From NCBI RefSeq assembly GCF_029433335.1, contig NZ_JAQTHX010000001.1, positions 682,001 to 746,000 on the forward strand: DNA of 64,000 nt, written 5' to 3'. The notes beneath the pieces are model-generated. The model made no database searches, was not told where the DNA came from, and saw only the letters and a program-made list of their open reading frames with translations. The DNA is from Bifidobacterium sp. ESL0745 (GTDB lineage: Bacteria; Actinomycetota; Actinomycetes; Actinomycetales; Bifidobacteriaceae). Below are positions 47,764 to 56,190 of this stretch, one piece after another. A program made the position numbers and the translations under genes. Each line of letters opens with the position of its first letter. Within the stretch, counting starts at the first letter, position 1.

Positions 47764-48759
47764 ATGACGCAAGGATTTACATTGAACGTGTTTACAGGAC
47801 AACATCTGGCGTATATTCCTTCTCCGGGCATTTCAAAGATCGTCATTCCCAAGGTTTCCATCGGCAACTGGTCGATAGGTCCCATCCCGATTCGTTTTTA
47901 TGCGCTCTGCATTCTTCTTGGCATCGTTCTTGCCATTTGGATCACCGAAAAACGCTGGAAGAAGGTCGGTGGCAATTTCGACCAGATTCTGGACATCGCC
48001 CTTTGCGCAGTGCCTGCTGGCATCATCGGCGCGCGGCTTTACCATGTCGTCACTACCCCGGAACGGTTCTTCGGACCTAACGGCGACCCAATGGAGATTC
48101 TTCGCATCTGGAACGGCGGGCTCGGCATCTGGGGCGGGGTGCTGTTCGGCGCTTTGGCAGCTTGGGCCTGGTGTCGGCACAAACACTATCCGATGGCACT
48201 GCTGGCCGATGCCGTGGCCCCGGCACTGCTGGTTGCGCAAGCGGTCGGCAGGCTTGGAAACTGGTTTAATCAGGAACTCTATGGGGCTCCGACAACCTTG
48301 CCATGGGGGTTGAAACTCAACATGACCGGTTCGGCCATCGGACATGGCGAACAATGCTATGACGGCGAAACCTGCCCGACGGGCACACTGTTCCAACCCA
48401 CGTTCCTCTATGAGATGATCTGGAACCTCATCGGAGCGGCTCTGATCATTTGGATTGGCCATAAGGCCATGAACCGCCTTAAATCCGGTAGTCTTTTTGC
48501 CATTTATGTGATGTGGTACACAGTAGGACGCACCTGGATCGAGGCCTTGCGCATCGACTTTGCCCACGAAATTTTTGGCGTGCGCGTCAATGTCTGGGTT
48601 TCCTTGGTTGTTTTCATTTTGGGTGTTGTGGCCTTCATTGTCATCCAACGCTTGGGAAGCTCCACCATTGTGCTCTCCGAACGGTTGCGTACACTGACGG
48701 AAGTCGAGGAACAAGCCGAGGCCGATGCACAAAAATCACAGAAGAAAACAGAAAAATAG
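47764..48759 (+). CDS. lgt: Prolipoprotein diacylglyceryl transferase
   Basis: Lgt attaches diacylglycerol to the lipobox Cys of prolipoproteins, including those predicted at 14071 and 27911 here. The 331-residue membrane protein has seven or so helices, the first with IPIRFYALCILLGIVLAIWI, and the signature GRLGNWFNQELYGAPT. The C-terminal helix region TVGRTWIEALRID precedes a charged tail. GAGGG precedes the ATG at 47764; the frame is open to 47692. Confidence 0.95.
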   Translation: MTQGFTLNVFTGQHLAYIPSPGISKIVIPKVSIGNWSIGPIPIRFYALCILLGIVLAIWITEKRWKKVGGNFDQILDIALCAVPAGIIGARLYHVVTTPERFFGPNGDPMEILRIWNGGLGIWGGVLFGALAAWAWCRHKHYPMALLADAVAPALLVAQAVGRLGNWFNQELYGAPTTLPWGLKLNMTGSAIGHGEQCYDGETCPTGTLFQPTFLYEMIWNLIGAALIIWIGHKAMNRLKSGSLFAIYVMWYTVGRTWIEALRIDFAHEIFGVRVNVWVSLVVFILGVVAFIVIQRLGSSTIVLSERLRTLTEVEEQAEADAQKSQKKTEK

Positions 48760-48900
48760 ACTATCAATCAACTGATACTTCCCCAAATGTGGAATATTAT
48801 CACAACCAATTTTTAGATGTCTAAAATTATGGATATGATTCTCTAAGGCATTGTTTTTAGCCGTTTTTCAAGTCGTTCGTACAACATAGGATAGGTAATT

Positions 48901-49566
48901 ATGACCATTCAAATCGCACCCAGCATTCTTTCAGCGGATTTCTGCAATCTTGAGCGTGACCTCAAAGCCATTGACCACGCCGATATGGTCCACGTCGATG
49001 TAATGGACCATCATTTCGTGCCGAATCTGACCATTGGCGAGCCGGTCGTCCAGCGTATCTGTGAAGTCACGGATCTGCCTGTCGACGTTCATCTGATGAT
49101 CGAAGACCCGGACCGTTGGGCCCCTGAATATGCCAAGCTCGGCGCTTCTTCGGTGACTTTCCATATGGGTGCCGTCCATGCGCCGGTACGCCTTGCCCGT
49201 CAACTTCATGAGATGGGTTGCAAGGCATGCTTCGCCGTTCGCCCTGCAGAACCGGTGGAACCGATTTTCGATATCCTCGACGAGTTCGACATGATTCTTA
49301 TCATGACTGTGGAACCCGGCTTCGGCGGTCAAAAGTTCCTCAACAACCAGATGGCCAAGGTCCGTCGTCTTCGCGATGAGATCACCCGCCGCGGATTGGA
49401 CACGCATATTCAGGTCGATGGAGGCGTAAGCCCGAAGACCGCCGACATCGTAGCCAAGGCCGGCGCCGACGTGCTTGTCGCAGGTTCGGCAGTATACGGT
49501 GCCGATGACCGTGCGAAGGCCATCGATGACATTCGCGCCAAGGCGGAAGCCGCGTATCAGGCCTGA
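48901..49566 (+). CDS. rpe: Ribulose-phosphate 3-epimerase
   Basis: Rpe interconverts ribulose and xylulose 5-phosphate, which supplies the bifid shunt phosphoketolase and, through ribose-5-P, PRPP for histidine. The 221-residue barrel has [54 protein letters not shown] and [11 protein letters not shown]. The metal-binding His and Asp residues are in these segments. It is followed by hisE after 47 nt. Confidence 0.97.
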   Translation: MTIQIAPSILSADFCNLERDLKAIDHADMVHVDVMDHHFVPNLTIGEPVVQRICEVTDLPVDVHLMIEDPDRWAPEYAKLGASSVTFHMGAVHAPVRLARQLHEMGCKACFAVRPAEPVEPIFDILDEFDMILIMTVEPGFGGQKFLNNQMAKVRRLRDEITRRGLDTHIQVDGGVSPKTADIVAKAGADVLVAGSAVYGADDRAKAIDDIRAKAEAAYQA

Positions 49567-49613
49567 TACCGCTCGATGGGCGGGCCAAGGCAGCAGAGAA
49601 ACAGGAGAACAAC

Positions 49614-49877
49614 ATGAAGACATTTGAATCACTGTTCAAAGAGCTCAGCGAAAAGGCCGAGACCCGTCCAGAAGGTTCGAAAACGGTTGATGAACTCGAC
49701 AAGGGTACACATTTCATCGGCAAGAAGATCAACGAAGAGGCGGGGGAGACCTGGATTGCCGCCGAGTATGAAGGTGCCGACCGTACGGCCGAGGAAATGA
49801 GCCAACTCATCTACCACATCCAGGTGATGATGATCAAGCACGGCATCAGCCTCGAAGATCTTTATAAGAACCTATGA
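49614..49877 (+). CDS. hisE: Phosphoribosyl-ATP pyrophosphatase
   Basis: HisE hydrolyses PR-ATP to PR-AMP, the substrate of HisI. The 87-residue all-helical MazG-like protein has the acidic helix motif [17 protein letters not shown] with metal-binding Glu residues and the [12 protein letters not shown] helix. AGGAG lies 9 nt before the ATG. hisG begins 80 nt later. Confidence 0.95.
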   Translation: MKTFESLFKELSEKAETRPEGSKTVDELDKGTHFIGKKINEEAGETWIAAEYEGADRTAEEMSQLIYHIQVMMIKHGISLEDLYKNL

Positions 49878-49957
49878 CGTTGCCGGATTCGTTATTGGAT
49901 CGGCATGTCCAAAAGAACCCTTCGAGAAAGCCTGATGAGAGAAGTGAAGGAGGAAAA

Positions 49958-50809
49958 ATGCTGAGAATTGCCGTGCCCAATAAGGGTATGCTTTCCGAGC
50001 CTGCGTGGAGTCTGCTGCAAGAAGCCGGGTACCAGCTGCGTACCCAGCCTCGTCAATTGGTGGTCGACGACCACGACAACAACGTCCAGCTTTTTTACCT
50101 TCGTCCTTTGGATATCGCCATTTATGTGGGTCGTGGAGCCATTGACGTCGGCATCACCGGACGCGACATGCTTTTGAACACGGACACCGAGGCGAGCGAA
50201 GATCTTCCGCTTGGCTTCGGAACTTCCACGTTCCGTTTTGCTGCGCCAAAGGATTCTTCGATCAACAAGCTCGAAGACGTCAACGGCAAACGCATCGCAA
50301 GCTCGTTCGACAAACTCGTGGGCGACTATTTGAAGGAGCATGGACTTCACGCCGACATCACCCATCTTGACGGTGCCGTTGAATCCTCTGTTCAGCTCGG
50401 TGTGGCCGACCTCATCGCTGATGTGGTCTCCACCGGTACCACGTTGCGCAACGCAGGATTGAGGATCTTTGCCGACCCCATTCTCCATTCGGAGGCAATC
50501 CTCATCCGTTCGCCCCACGTACCGGAAAACGACAAACAGCTGGTCACCTTCAAGCGTCGCCTTGAAGGTGTGCTGACAGCCCGACGATATGTCATGATGG
50601 ACTACGACGTGCCTGTCAGCAAGGTAGGAGCAGCGGTTGCGCTTACCCCCGGTCTTGAAAGCCCGACGATTTCACCGCTTCATGATCAGCAATGGTGCGC
50701 TGTCCGTTCCATGGTGGAACGTGAGAAGGTGAATCAAACGATGGATCAACTCTACGACGTAGGCGCCCGAGCCATCATCGTCACTGCATTACAGGCTTCA
50801 AGAATCTGA
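49958..50809 (+). CDS. hisG: ATP phosphoribosyltransferase (long form)
   Basis: HisG joins ATP and PRPP, the first and feedback-regulated step of histidine synthesis. The 283-residue long form has catalytic segments [32 protein letters not shown] and a C-terminal ACT-type regulatory domain with [18 protein letters not shown]. The long form works without HisZ and is inhibited by histidine through the last domain. AAGGAGG lies 5 nt before the ATG at 49958; the open frame upstream overlaps hisE and is not needed. Confidence 0.96.
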   Translation: MLRIAVPNKGMLSEPAWSLLQEAGYQLRTQPRQLVVDDHDNNVQLFYLRPLDIAIYVGRGAIDVGITGRDMLLNTDTEASEDLPLGFGTSTFRFAAPKDSSINKLEDVNGKRIASSFDKLVGDYLKEHGLHADITHLDGAVESSVQLGVADLIADVVSTGTTLRNAGLRIFADPILHSEAILIRSPHVPENDKQLVTFKRRLEGVLTARRYVMMDYDVPVSKVGAAVALTPGLESPTISPLHDQQWCAVRSMVEREKVNQTMDQLYDVGARAIIVTALQASRI

Positions 50810-50817
50810 ATCTAACT

Positions 50818-51426
50818 ATGAAACTTCCACTGAATTCCACCCGCTATAGTCCGGATGCCCGTGATATTTATCTCACGGTGCCGAACCTCATCAGCTGTCT
50901 GCGCATCGTCTCGATTCCTTTCATCGCCTGGCTGACTGCACAACACAAGATGGTAGCGGCCCTGATTGTGTTGGTGGTTTCGGCGGCAAGCGATGGGCTG
51001 GATGGCATCATCGCCCGGAAATGGAATCAGGTCAGCAAAATCGGCCAGATACTCGATCCAGTGGCCGACAGGCTATTGATTTTCTGTAGTATTCTTGCGC
51101 TTGGGCTTGCTGGGATCATTCCTTGGTGGATGCTTTTCGTTGTGGGTCTGCGTGATCTTATCCTGTTGGTGCTGATTGTCATTCTGGCGCAACATGATTA
51201 TGGACCTTTGCCGGTGCATTTCGTTGGAAAAGCCGGAACCGCACTGTTGATGATCTCCATCACTGCGTTGATTTTCGCAGATCTGTGGAACAACACGTTC
51301 ACCCAGATTCTTCATCTGGCCGCGTTGGCCGCAGGAATCTGGGGGATTATCCTGTACTGGCTAGCGGGGTATATTTATATCCGCCAAGGTGTTACGTTGC
51401 TTCGTCACGACTCGGACAATGTATGA
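50818..51426 (+). CDS. pgsA: CDP-alcohol phosphatidyltransferase (PgsA-like)
   Basis: The 202-residue membrane protein has the CDP-alcohol phosphatidyltransferase motif D-G-x2-A-R-x8-G-x3-D-x3-D, here DGLDGIIARKW...GQILDPVADR. PgsA-type enzymes make phosphatidylglycerophosphate from CDP-diacylglycerol. The gene sits first in the pgsA-DUF881-sbp-DUF881-garA-ftsR cluster also found in mycobacteria (Rv1822-Rv1828 region). It overlaps the next gene by 4 nt. Confidence 0.93.
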   Translation: MKLPLNSTRYSPDARDIYLTVPNLISCLRIVSIPFIAWLTAQHKMVAALIVLVVSAASDGLDGIIARKWNQVSKIGQILDPVADRLLIFCSILALGLAGIIPWWMLFVVGLRDLILLVLIVILAQHDYGPLPVHFVGKAGTALLMISITALIFADLWNNTFTQILHLAALAAGIWGIILYWLAGYIYIRQGVTLLRHDSDNV

Positions 51427-52403
51427 CGAACGTGGAGCGCACACCTTTATCCTTTCCTGTTGGCGTTGAGGAGCAGTCAAGTAAACGGCGTGCTGTCTTC
51501 TCGCAAGAGGTGCGCAACGTCGGCTCTTGGCATGTGCTGAGCGATGATGACAATGCAACACTTTCCGCCAACCGTCATCGTCGCAAGGTCGATGACGACA
51601 GTCTGCGGCTTATCGATGACCTTACCAATCGCCCGCTGGACCCGTTGTTTTCGGATGCCAGACTTACCCAGCAAAAACCACACTCTAGATTTTCGATTTG
51701 GTTCACCCGTATCATCGTCTTCATTATTTGCATCGCTGTGGGCTTCATAGGAAGTGTTTTCGTCCGTCAGCTCAATACCGATCCGCGCAAACAGGTAAGG
51801 GCAAGCTTGATTTCGGAACTTGAACAACAGAATGTCAGCCTCAAGAAAATAACGACCGAAGTGACCGACCTGCATGCCAAAGTGGTCAAGCAATCGGATT
51901 CGATGCCGAATTCCGGTCCGGATTCCACGCTGACCCAAGATGAAATGGCCAATGGAACTCTTCCTGTCAAAGGCCCCGGTATTGTTGTCACGCTTGCCGA
52001 CCCGGTCGCTTCCGCTGGCCAGACGGGCTCAGCCCCTCGAGAAAACAGCGGCAGCCATATCCGTGTGGTCACCGATGCCGATCTGCAGAGCATCGTGCTG
52101 TTGCTTTGGAAGGCCGGGGCCGAAGCGATTTCGATCAACGGCCAACGTATCGGGGTCTCGACTTCTGTGCGGACCGCAGGTCAAACGATTCTTATCGGAG
52201 TGAACCAGGTTGCCAGTCCCTATAAGATAGAGGCGATAGGCAACCAAAAGGACCTGTCGCAGCAGATGAGCGGCAAATCTCAGCCTGACCTGTATAGCAC
52301 GCTCAATTCGGCGGGTATACACCCACAGGTGTCGAAATCCTATTCATTGAAACTGGCAGCCGCGGAAACCACGAACGTGACCTACGCAAAAAGGAGCAAA
52401 TGA
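51423..52403 (+). CDS. DUF881 membrane protein
   Basis: The 326-residue protein has one transmembrane segment (about residues 97-115, IIVFIICIAVGFIGSVFV), a coiled-coil stretch with SELEQQNVSLKKITTEVTDLHAKVVKQ, and a DUF881 domain with VTDADLQSIVLLLWKAGAEAISINGQRIG. The domain would be outside the membrane. Its function is unknown. Its start overlaps the pgsA stop (ATGA) and its stop overlaps sbp, so this is a tightly coupled operon. Confidence 0.9.
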   Translation: MTNVERTPLSFPVGVEEQSSKRRAVFSQEVRNVGSWHVLSDDDNATLSANRHRRKVDDDSLRLIDDLTNRPLDPLFSDARLTQQKPHSRFSIWFTRIIVFIICIAVGFIGSVFVRQLNTDPRKQVRASLISELEQQNVSLKKITTEVTDLHAKVVKQSDSMPNSGPDSTLTQDEMANGTLPVKGPGIVVTLADPVASAGQTGSAPRENSGSHIRVVTDADLQSIVLLLWKAGAEAISINGQRIGVSTSVRTAGQTILIGVNQVASPYKIEAIGNQKDLSQQMSGKSQPDLYSTLNSAGIHPQVSKSYSLKLAAAETTNVTYAKRSK

Positions 52404-52735
52404 TGGCAGCAGTGCTCGGTTTGATTATCGGGGTCATCGTCGGTATCTTCGTGAAGCCGGACATTCCCATCGTCCTGCAACCGTACCTGCCGATTATGGT
52501 GGTGGCGGCGCTTGACGCCCTGCTCGGCGCTGCAAGGGCCTATTTCGAACGTTCCTTCTCCGACAAGGTATTCGTCATCTCCTTCATTTCCAACGTTCTT
52601 ACCGCAACGCTGCTCGTGTTGCTCGGCAACCAGCTCGGTGTCGGCTCGCAGCTGCAGACCGCCGTTATCGTCGTGCTCGGCATACGAATCTTCTCCAACG
52701 TCTCCGCCATTCGTCGGTTTATCTTCAAGGGCTGA
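52400..52735 (+). CDS. sbp: Small basic membrane protein (DUF1290/Sbp family)
   Basis: This 111-residue protein is almost entirely hydrophobic, with three to four helices: VLGLIIGVIVGIFV, LPIMVVAALDALLGAARAYFE, and VISFISNVLTATLLVLLGNQL. It matches the Sbp (DUF1290) family seen beside ftsZ or division genes in Firmicutes and between DUF881 genes in Actinobacteria. Function is unknown. It overlaps both neighbours by a few bases. Confidence 0.92.
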   Translation: MMAAVLGLIIGVIVGIFVKPDIPIVLQPYLPIMVVAALDALLGAARAYFERSFSDKVFVISFISNVLTATLLVLLGNQLGVGSQLQTAVIVVLGIRIFSNVSAIRRFIFKG

Positions 52736-53556
52736 TGGACATGGCAGGGAAAAAAGGTCGCAATATCCTCAGCCGCATGCATATCCAGCATGCCCACGAC
52801 CGGGAAAATGATCGGACCGATACCGGTTCCTTCCCCGTCGTCCGTAAGAAGCCGCCACGTCGCATCGGCGGTGGACTGGTCAGCAGACTCATGACCAGTC
52901 TGTTAATCGTCCTGCTGTGTGCCTTGCTTGGCTTCAGCTATGCCATTCAGCTCAACAACAAGACGTCCAGCTACGAGACCATGAGCGAGGAAGAGCTGAC
53001 ACGGCTCATCAGCGAGACCAGCACTCAGGTGCAGAACCTACAGCAGCGCAAAACCGAGCTGACCGGTCAGCTCGATTCTCTGAAGGCTGCGGCGAACAAA
53101 CAGCAGGAGGCCCAGCGCATTGCCAAGGAGAATGAGGACACTAGTGGCATTCTCTCCGGCCGGCTGCCGGCGCAAGGCAAAGGCGTCATCATCACTATCT
53201 CTCAAGGAAGCAAGGAACGCATCGATGCGGCGACCATGTTCCAGCTACTTGAGGAGCTGCGCAACGCCGGCGTCGAGGTCATGGCATTGGACAATGTCCG
53301 GGTGGTCACCTCGACCTATATCTCCGACACCAAAAAAGGTTTGGAATGCGATGGACAGGCCCTTAAGGCCCCGTACAAGGTCAAGGCCATAGGGGATCCG
53401 CAAAATCTGCAGAATGCGGTCAACATCGCCGGGGGAGTCGGTTCCCGGTTCAAAGTGAAATTCGGCGCTGAAGTCACCGTAACCCCAAGCGAAAGTGTAG
53501 ATATCAGCGAGACACGCGATGTTGGACAATACCAATATGCAAAAACGGTAGAATGA
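52735..53556 (+). CDS. DUF881 membrane protein
   Basis: The second DUF881 protein (273 residues) has a basic N-terminal region, a transmembrane segment (about 48-65, LMTSLLIVLLCALLGFSYA), a coiled coil with ISETSTQVQNLQQRKTELTGQL, and a DUF881 domain with MFQLLEELRNAGVEVMALDNVRVV. Domain order is the same as in the 51423 protein, so the two may interact. The start overlaps the sbp stop (TGATG); ATG 52741 is an alternative. Confidence 0.9.
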   Translation: MDMAGKKGRNILSRMHIQHAHDRENDRTDTGSFPVVRKKPPRRIGGGLVSRLMTSLLIVLLCALLGFSYAIQLNNKTSSYETMSEEELTRLISETSTQVQNLQQRKTELTGQLDSLKAAANKQQEAQRIAKENEDTSGILSGRLPAQGKGVIITISQGSKERIDAATMFQLLEELRNAGVEVMALDNVRVVTSTYISDTKKGLECDGQALKAPYKVKAIGDPQNLQNAVNIAGGVGSRFKVKFGAEVTVTPSESVDISETRDVGQYQYAKTVE

Positions 53557-53560
53557 AGTT

Positions 53561-54001
53561 ATGACTAATCCGATTCCAAGTGCGGGCGAAACGACCATCA
53601 TCGGCCTTCCCGCTGTCAATATCCCTGCTACCTCTTCGGGGGACCGTCCTCTGACGCAAGAGGATCTGGACACCATCACCAAGCTGTCACCGGGGTCAGC
53701 GCTGCTGATTTCGACCAGGGGAGCGGTTTCCGGTTCTCGTTATCTGCTTGATGAGGATGAGGTCAGTGTCGGTCGTGACACGCATGCCGATATCCTGTTG
53801 GATGATTCCACGGTTTCCCGCGCGCACGCTGTGTTTCGCCGCAAAGGTGAGACGTTTGAAGTCGTGGATGCCGGCAGCCTCAACGGAACATATGTGAACC
53901 GCCAACGAGTCGATCAGGCGACGCTCCACAACGGCGATGAGATCATGATAGGGAAGTTCCGTCTGGTGTTCTTCTCCCCATCCGCCATCGTCTCCAAATG
54001 A
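53561..54001 (+). CDS. garA: GarA-like FHA domain protein
   Basis: The 146-residue protein has a single C-terminal FHA domain, which binds phosphothreonine: EVSVGRDTHADILLDDSTVSRAHAVF, VVDAGSLNGTYVNRQRV, and a GDEIMIGKFRLVFF end. Ahead of it are two Thr residues in AGETTIIGL, in the position of the kinase-target ETT motif of mycobacterial GarA/OdhI. Those proteins switch 2-oxoglutarate metabolism in response to Ser/Thr kinases. The same role here is an inference. It follows the DUF881 gene by 4 nt. Confidence 0.88.
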   Translation: MTNPIPSAGETTIIGLPAVNIPATSSGDRPLTQEDLDTITKLSPGSALLISTRGAVSGSRYLLDEDEVSVGRDTHADILLDDSTVSRAHAVFRRKGETFEVVDAGSLNGTYVNRQRVDQATLHNGDEIMIGKFRLVFFSPSAIVSK

Positions 54002-54021
54002 CGAATCTGTTGTAGATCGAG

Positions 54022-54723
54022 ATGGGAAATAAGGGAAAGGACATGATCATGGATGTCGCCAATCAATCTTCGTCGGTGTCCCGAACCTTTTCTGCTTCCT
54101 CTTCAGCCGATCGTTCAACGAATAAGTCGGGCTCCGCAGCACGATTAGTACAAGGGGAGCTGTTCTCTGAAGCCGACGATGACGACATCACCAGAGGCTA
54201 CCGCGGTACGGTGGCTTCCAAAGTCGCCGGCATCACTTACCGCCAGCTTGATTACTGGGCGCGCAAGCAGATTGTGGTTCCTTCCATTACGCCTTCGCAC
54301 GGTTCCGGGTCGCGGCGACTGTATTCCTTTAAGGATGTTCTCATCCTCGCCGTCTCGAAGAAGCTTCTAGACCTCGGGGTCAACCTACAGAATGTAACCG
54401 CTGCCATTGGCTTTCTTTCTCGCCATCGCACCGCAGAACTTGAGAACATGACGATTATCTGTGACGGCGAGGATGTCAAGGAATGTGAAAACGGCGAGGA
54501 AGTGCTGAAACTGATCAATCAGGGAACGGCGGTGTTTGCGGTTACGGTGGGGAAGCTGTGGCACCAGGTCACCGAACAGCTTGAACAGGAAAAATACGTC
54601 GATGTCGGTCCGGGCGAGTCCGCTGCCTCCTCATTGCCCATCTCGCCCGTCGATGAGATCGCCGCACAACGGATGCGCGAAAAATTGGAAAACCAGCATC
54701 GTGAGCGTACCTTGCAACGTTGA
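54022..54723 (+). CDS. ftsR: MerR-family transcriptional regulator (FtsR-like)
   Basis: The 233-residue protein has a disordered N-terminal region of about 60 residues and a MerR-type winged helix: ASKVAGITYRQLDYWARKQI, then GSGSRRLYSFKDVLILAVSKKLLDLGV. A second domain with VTAAIGFLSRHRTAELENMTI and a short tail follow. Position in the garA-ftsR cluster matches Rv1828 and corynebacterial FtsR, an activator of ftsZ. There is no metal-binding motif. The start among Met codons 54022, 54043 and 54049 is uncertain; GAG lies before 54022. Confidence 0.85.
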   Translation: MGNKGKDMIMDVANQSSSVSRTFSASSSADRSTNKSGSAARLVQGELFSEADDDDITRGYRGTVASKVAGITYRQLDYWARKQIVVPSITPSHGSGSRRLYSFKDVLILAVSKKLLDLGVNLQNVTAAIGFLSRHRTAELENMTIICDGEDVKECENGEEVLKLINQGTAVFAVTVGKLWHQVTEQLEQEKYVDVGPGESAASSLPISPVDEIAAQRMREKLENQHRERTLQR

Positions 54724-54860
54724 TTTGCATGGATATTGGCAGTTGGAAACAACCACCTTATTTATCGTGTATATTAGAATTTATTAGCTGTCAATTTATT
54801 GACCGATTCGATGTAAGAAAAACCGATTATTGAATATAACGCAAAGGCCTTACCAACATT

Positions 54861-55241
54861 ATGATTGCTATTCTTCCTGGATTCCTATGGATATTCGCCT
54901 TGCTTTGGTCACTGGGAATTTGTGCCAAATGCCTGGTCAACGGTGCCTTGCGTAAGAAGGACGATCATCGCAAGGTCGAAACCTTACCATGGTCAATCAT
55001 CATCATGCAGATTGTCTCGATGTTCCTGTGCTGCGTTCCGTATGGTATCTACAAGCTGTTGAGGGCTCAAATTACCGGCACAATCCGCCATTGGTACGCC
55101 ATGCTCGGTATCCCGTCCGCTGTCATCCTCGGCATTCTCTTTGTGGCTGAACTTGTCCTGATGTATCTACAGGCCAAACGCGCCCAACGAGACATCATCG
55201 ACGAAGTGCTTTCAAAGCGTCATCATCCAAAAATGAACTAA
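54861..55241 (+). CDS. Small hypothetical membrane protein
   Basis: I do not recognise a family. The 126-residue protein has three predicted transmembrane segments: about residues 2-22 (IAILPGFLWIFALLWSLGI), 44-64 (IIIMQIVSMFLCCVPYGIY) and 78-102 (AMLGIPSAVILGILFVAELVLMYL), with a basic C-terminus. It has two Cys-rich spots in the membrane helices. No neighbouring gene suggests a role; the next gene to the right is convergent. Confidence 0.65.
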   Translation: MIAILPGFLWIFALLWSLGICAKCLVNGALRKKDDHRKVETLPWSIIIMQIVSMFLCCVPYGIYKLLRAQITGTIRHWYAMLGIPSAVILGILFVAELVLMYLQAKRAQRDIIDEVLSKRHHPKMN

Positions 55242-55320
55242 CGAAACGTGCAACTGAAAAACAATGCAATAAGAAACATCGTGTGTGGAATCGGTTATTC
55301 AGAAAAATAAACTTTGTTGT

Positions 55321-55462
55321 CCGATAACCGAGGGACGTTATGCTAATGCAAAGTTGGGGAGCGCAAAGAGCTCCGTTATGTAAGCCAAGCGAAGCTTGGG
55401 TATATAACGGAGCGACGTTATGTCAAGATTTCTTCAAAATCTGACATAACGTACATTATCGG
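55321..55462. repeat. Nested palindromic element in intergenic region
   Basis: The element is framed by CCGATAA (55321-55327) and its inverse TTATCGG (55456-55462), with ACGTTATG (55335) and CATAACGT (55445) as a second inverted pair. Inside are hairpin A (perfect 10-bp GCTCCGTTAT/ATAACGGAGC, 55370-55379 with 55404-55413, extended by CCAAGC/GCTTGG) and hairpin B (about 16 bp, 55415-55452). It may be a small mobile inverted-repeat element or a structured RNA. The remainder of 55242-55759 has no gene except the terminator at 55681. Confidence 0.7.
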
Positions 55463-55674
55463 ATTTTCGTTAACAATTGGATACTTTATAAGCAGCAGGT
55501 TCCGTTAGCCTCGTCACCAGTCAGATACTTTCCGGTTTCCTTCTCAACACCTCAATTGATAATCCGTCCAGCCAATAAAAGCTTCCAGCCGTTGTTCCAT
55601 CAGAATGCCTTGTGAAACGAATCCGAACAGCATGCAGCAATCACACAACGCTAAAACCGCCATAATCAGCAATA

Positions 55675-55724
55675 AGGAAAACGGTGATGACTTGAGAGTC
55701 TTCAATCTCTCAAGTCATCACCGT
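55675..55724 (-). terminator. Terminator of rbpA
   Basis: A perfect 18-bp stem (55681-55698 with 55707-55724) with an 8-nt loop lies just past rbpA. On the minus strand it is followed by TTTCC. It is one of the most stable hairpins in the window. Confidence 0.85.
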
Positions 55725-55759
55725 AAAACAAAGCATTTATAGCCTGTTACCGATCGAGC

Positions 55760-56107
55760 TCACTCGTAATCCGGGAACCAACCTTCACGATGCATCTTGA
55801 GCCGCTTTTCAAGCAGTTCCTTGAGTTCGTCTTCGGTGCGGCGCTCCATGAGCATATCCCAGTGGGTTCGTGTCGGCTTTTTGATCTCGTCGACCTCGTC
55901 AGGATCGGCATCCTCACGTTTTGCGATTTCACCGCAGCGGCATTCCCATTCGTCAGGAATTTCGGCACCTTCCGCGAACGGCAGAATCGTGCGATGACCT
56001 TTCGGGCATACATATGCCACATCAGTTCTTGCCGCAAAATCAACATTTTCATCGGATTCAAGAGATTTCGCCCCGATACTCATACCGCGCAGACTGCGTT
56101 CCGCCAT
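55760..56107 (-). CDS. rbpA: RNA polymerase-binding protein RbpA
   Basis: RbpA is the actinobacterial activator that binds the housekeeping sigma factor and stabilises open complexes. The 115-residue protein has the N-terminal tail with RSLRGMSIGAKS, a central barrel with zinc-type Cys and His (VCPKGHR and WECRCG), and the C-terminal sigma-interacting helices KKPTRTHWDMLMERRTEDELKELLEKRL. It is monocistronic between a strong terminator and helY. Its presence is a marker for Actinobacteria. Confidence 0.98.
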   Translation of the reverse strand: MAERSLRGMSIGAKSLESDENVDFAARTDVAYVCPKGHRTILPFAEGAEIPDEWECRCGEIAKREDADPDEVDEIKKPTRTHWDMLMERRTEDELKELLEKRLKMHREGWFPDYE

Positions 56108-56190
56108 ACATGCTCCTTATCTAACCTATTTCTAAAGTACAGAACAGTTCGGACGAGTCGATTATTCCCTCGTCGCTATCGTTTTACCGC

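Noticed and set aside
55321..55462. Insertion sequence
   Set aside because: No transposase frame is present; the element is too short and is better called a palindromic repeat.
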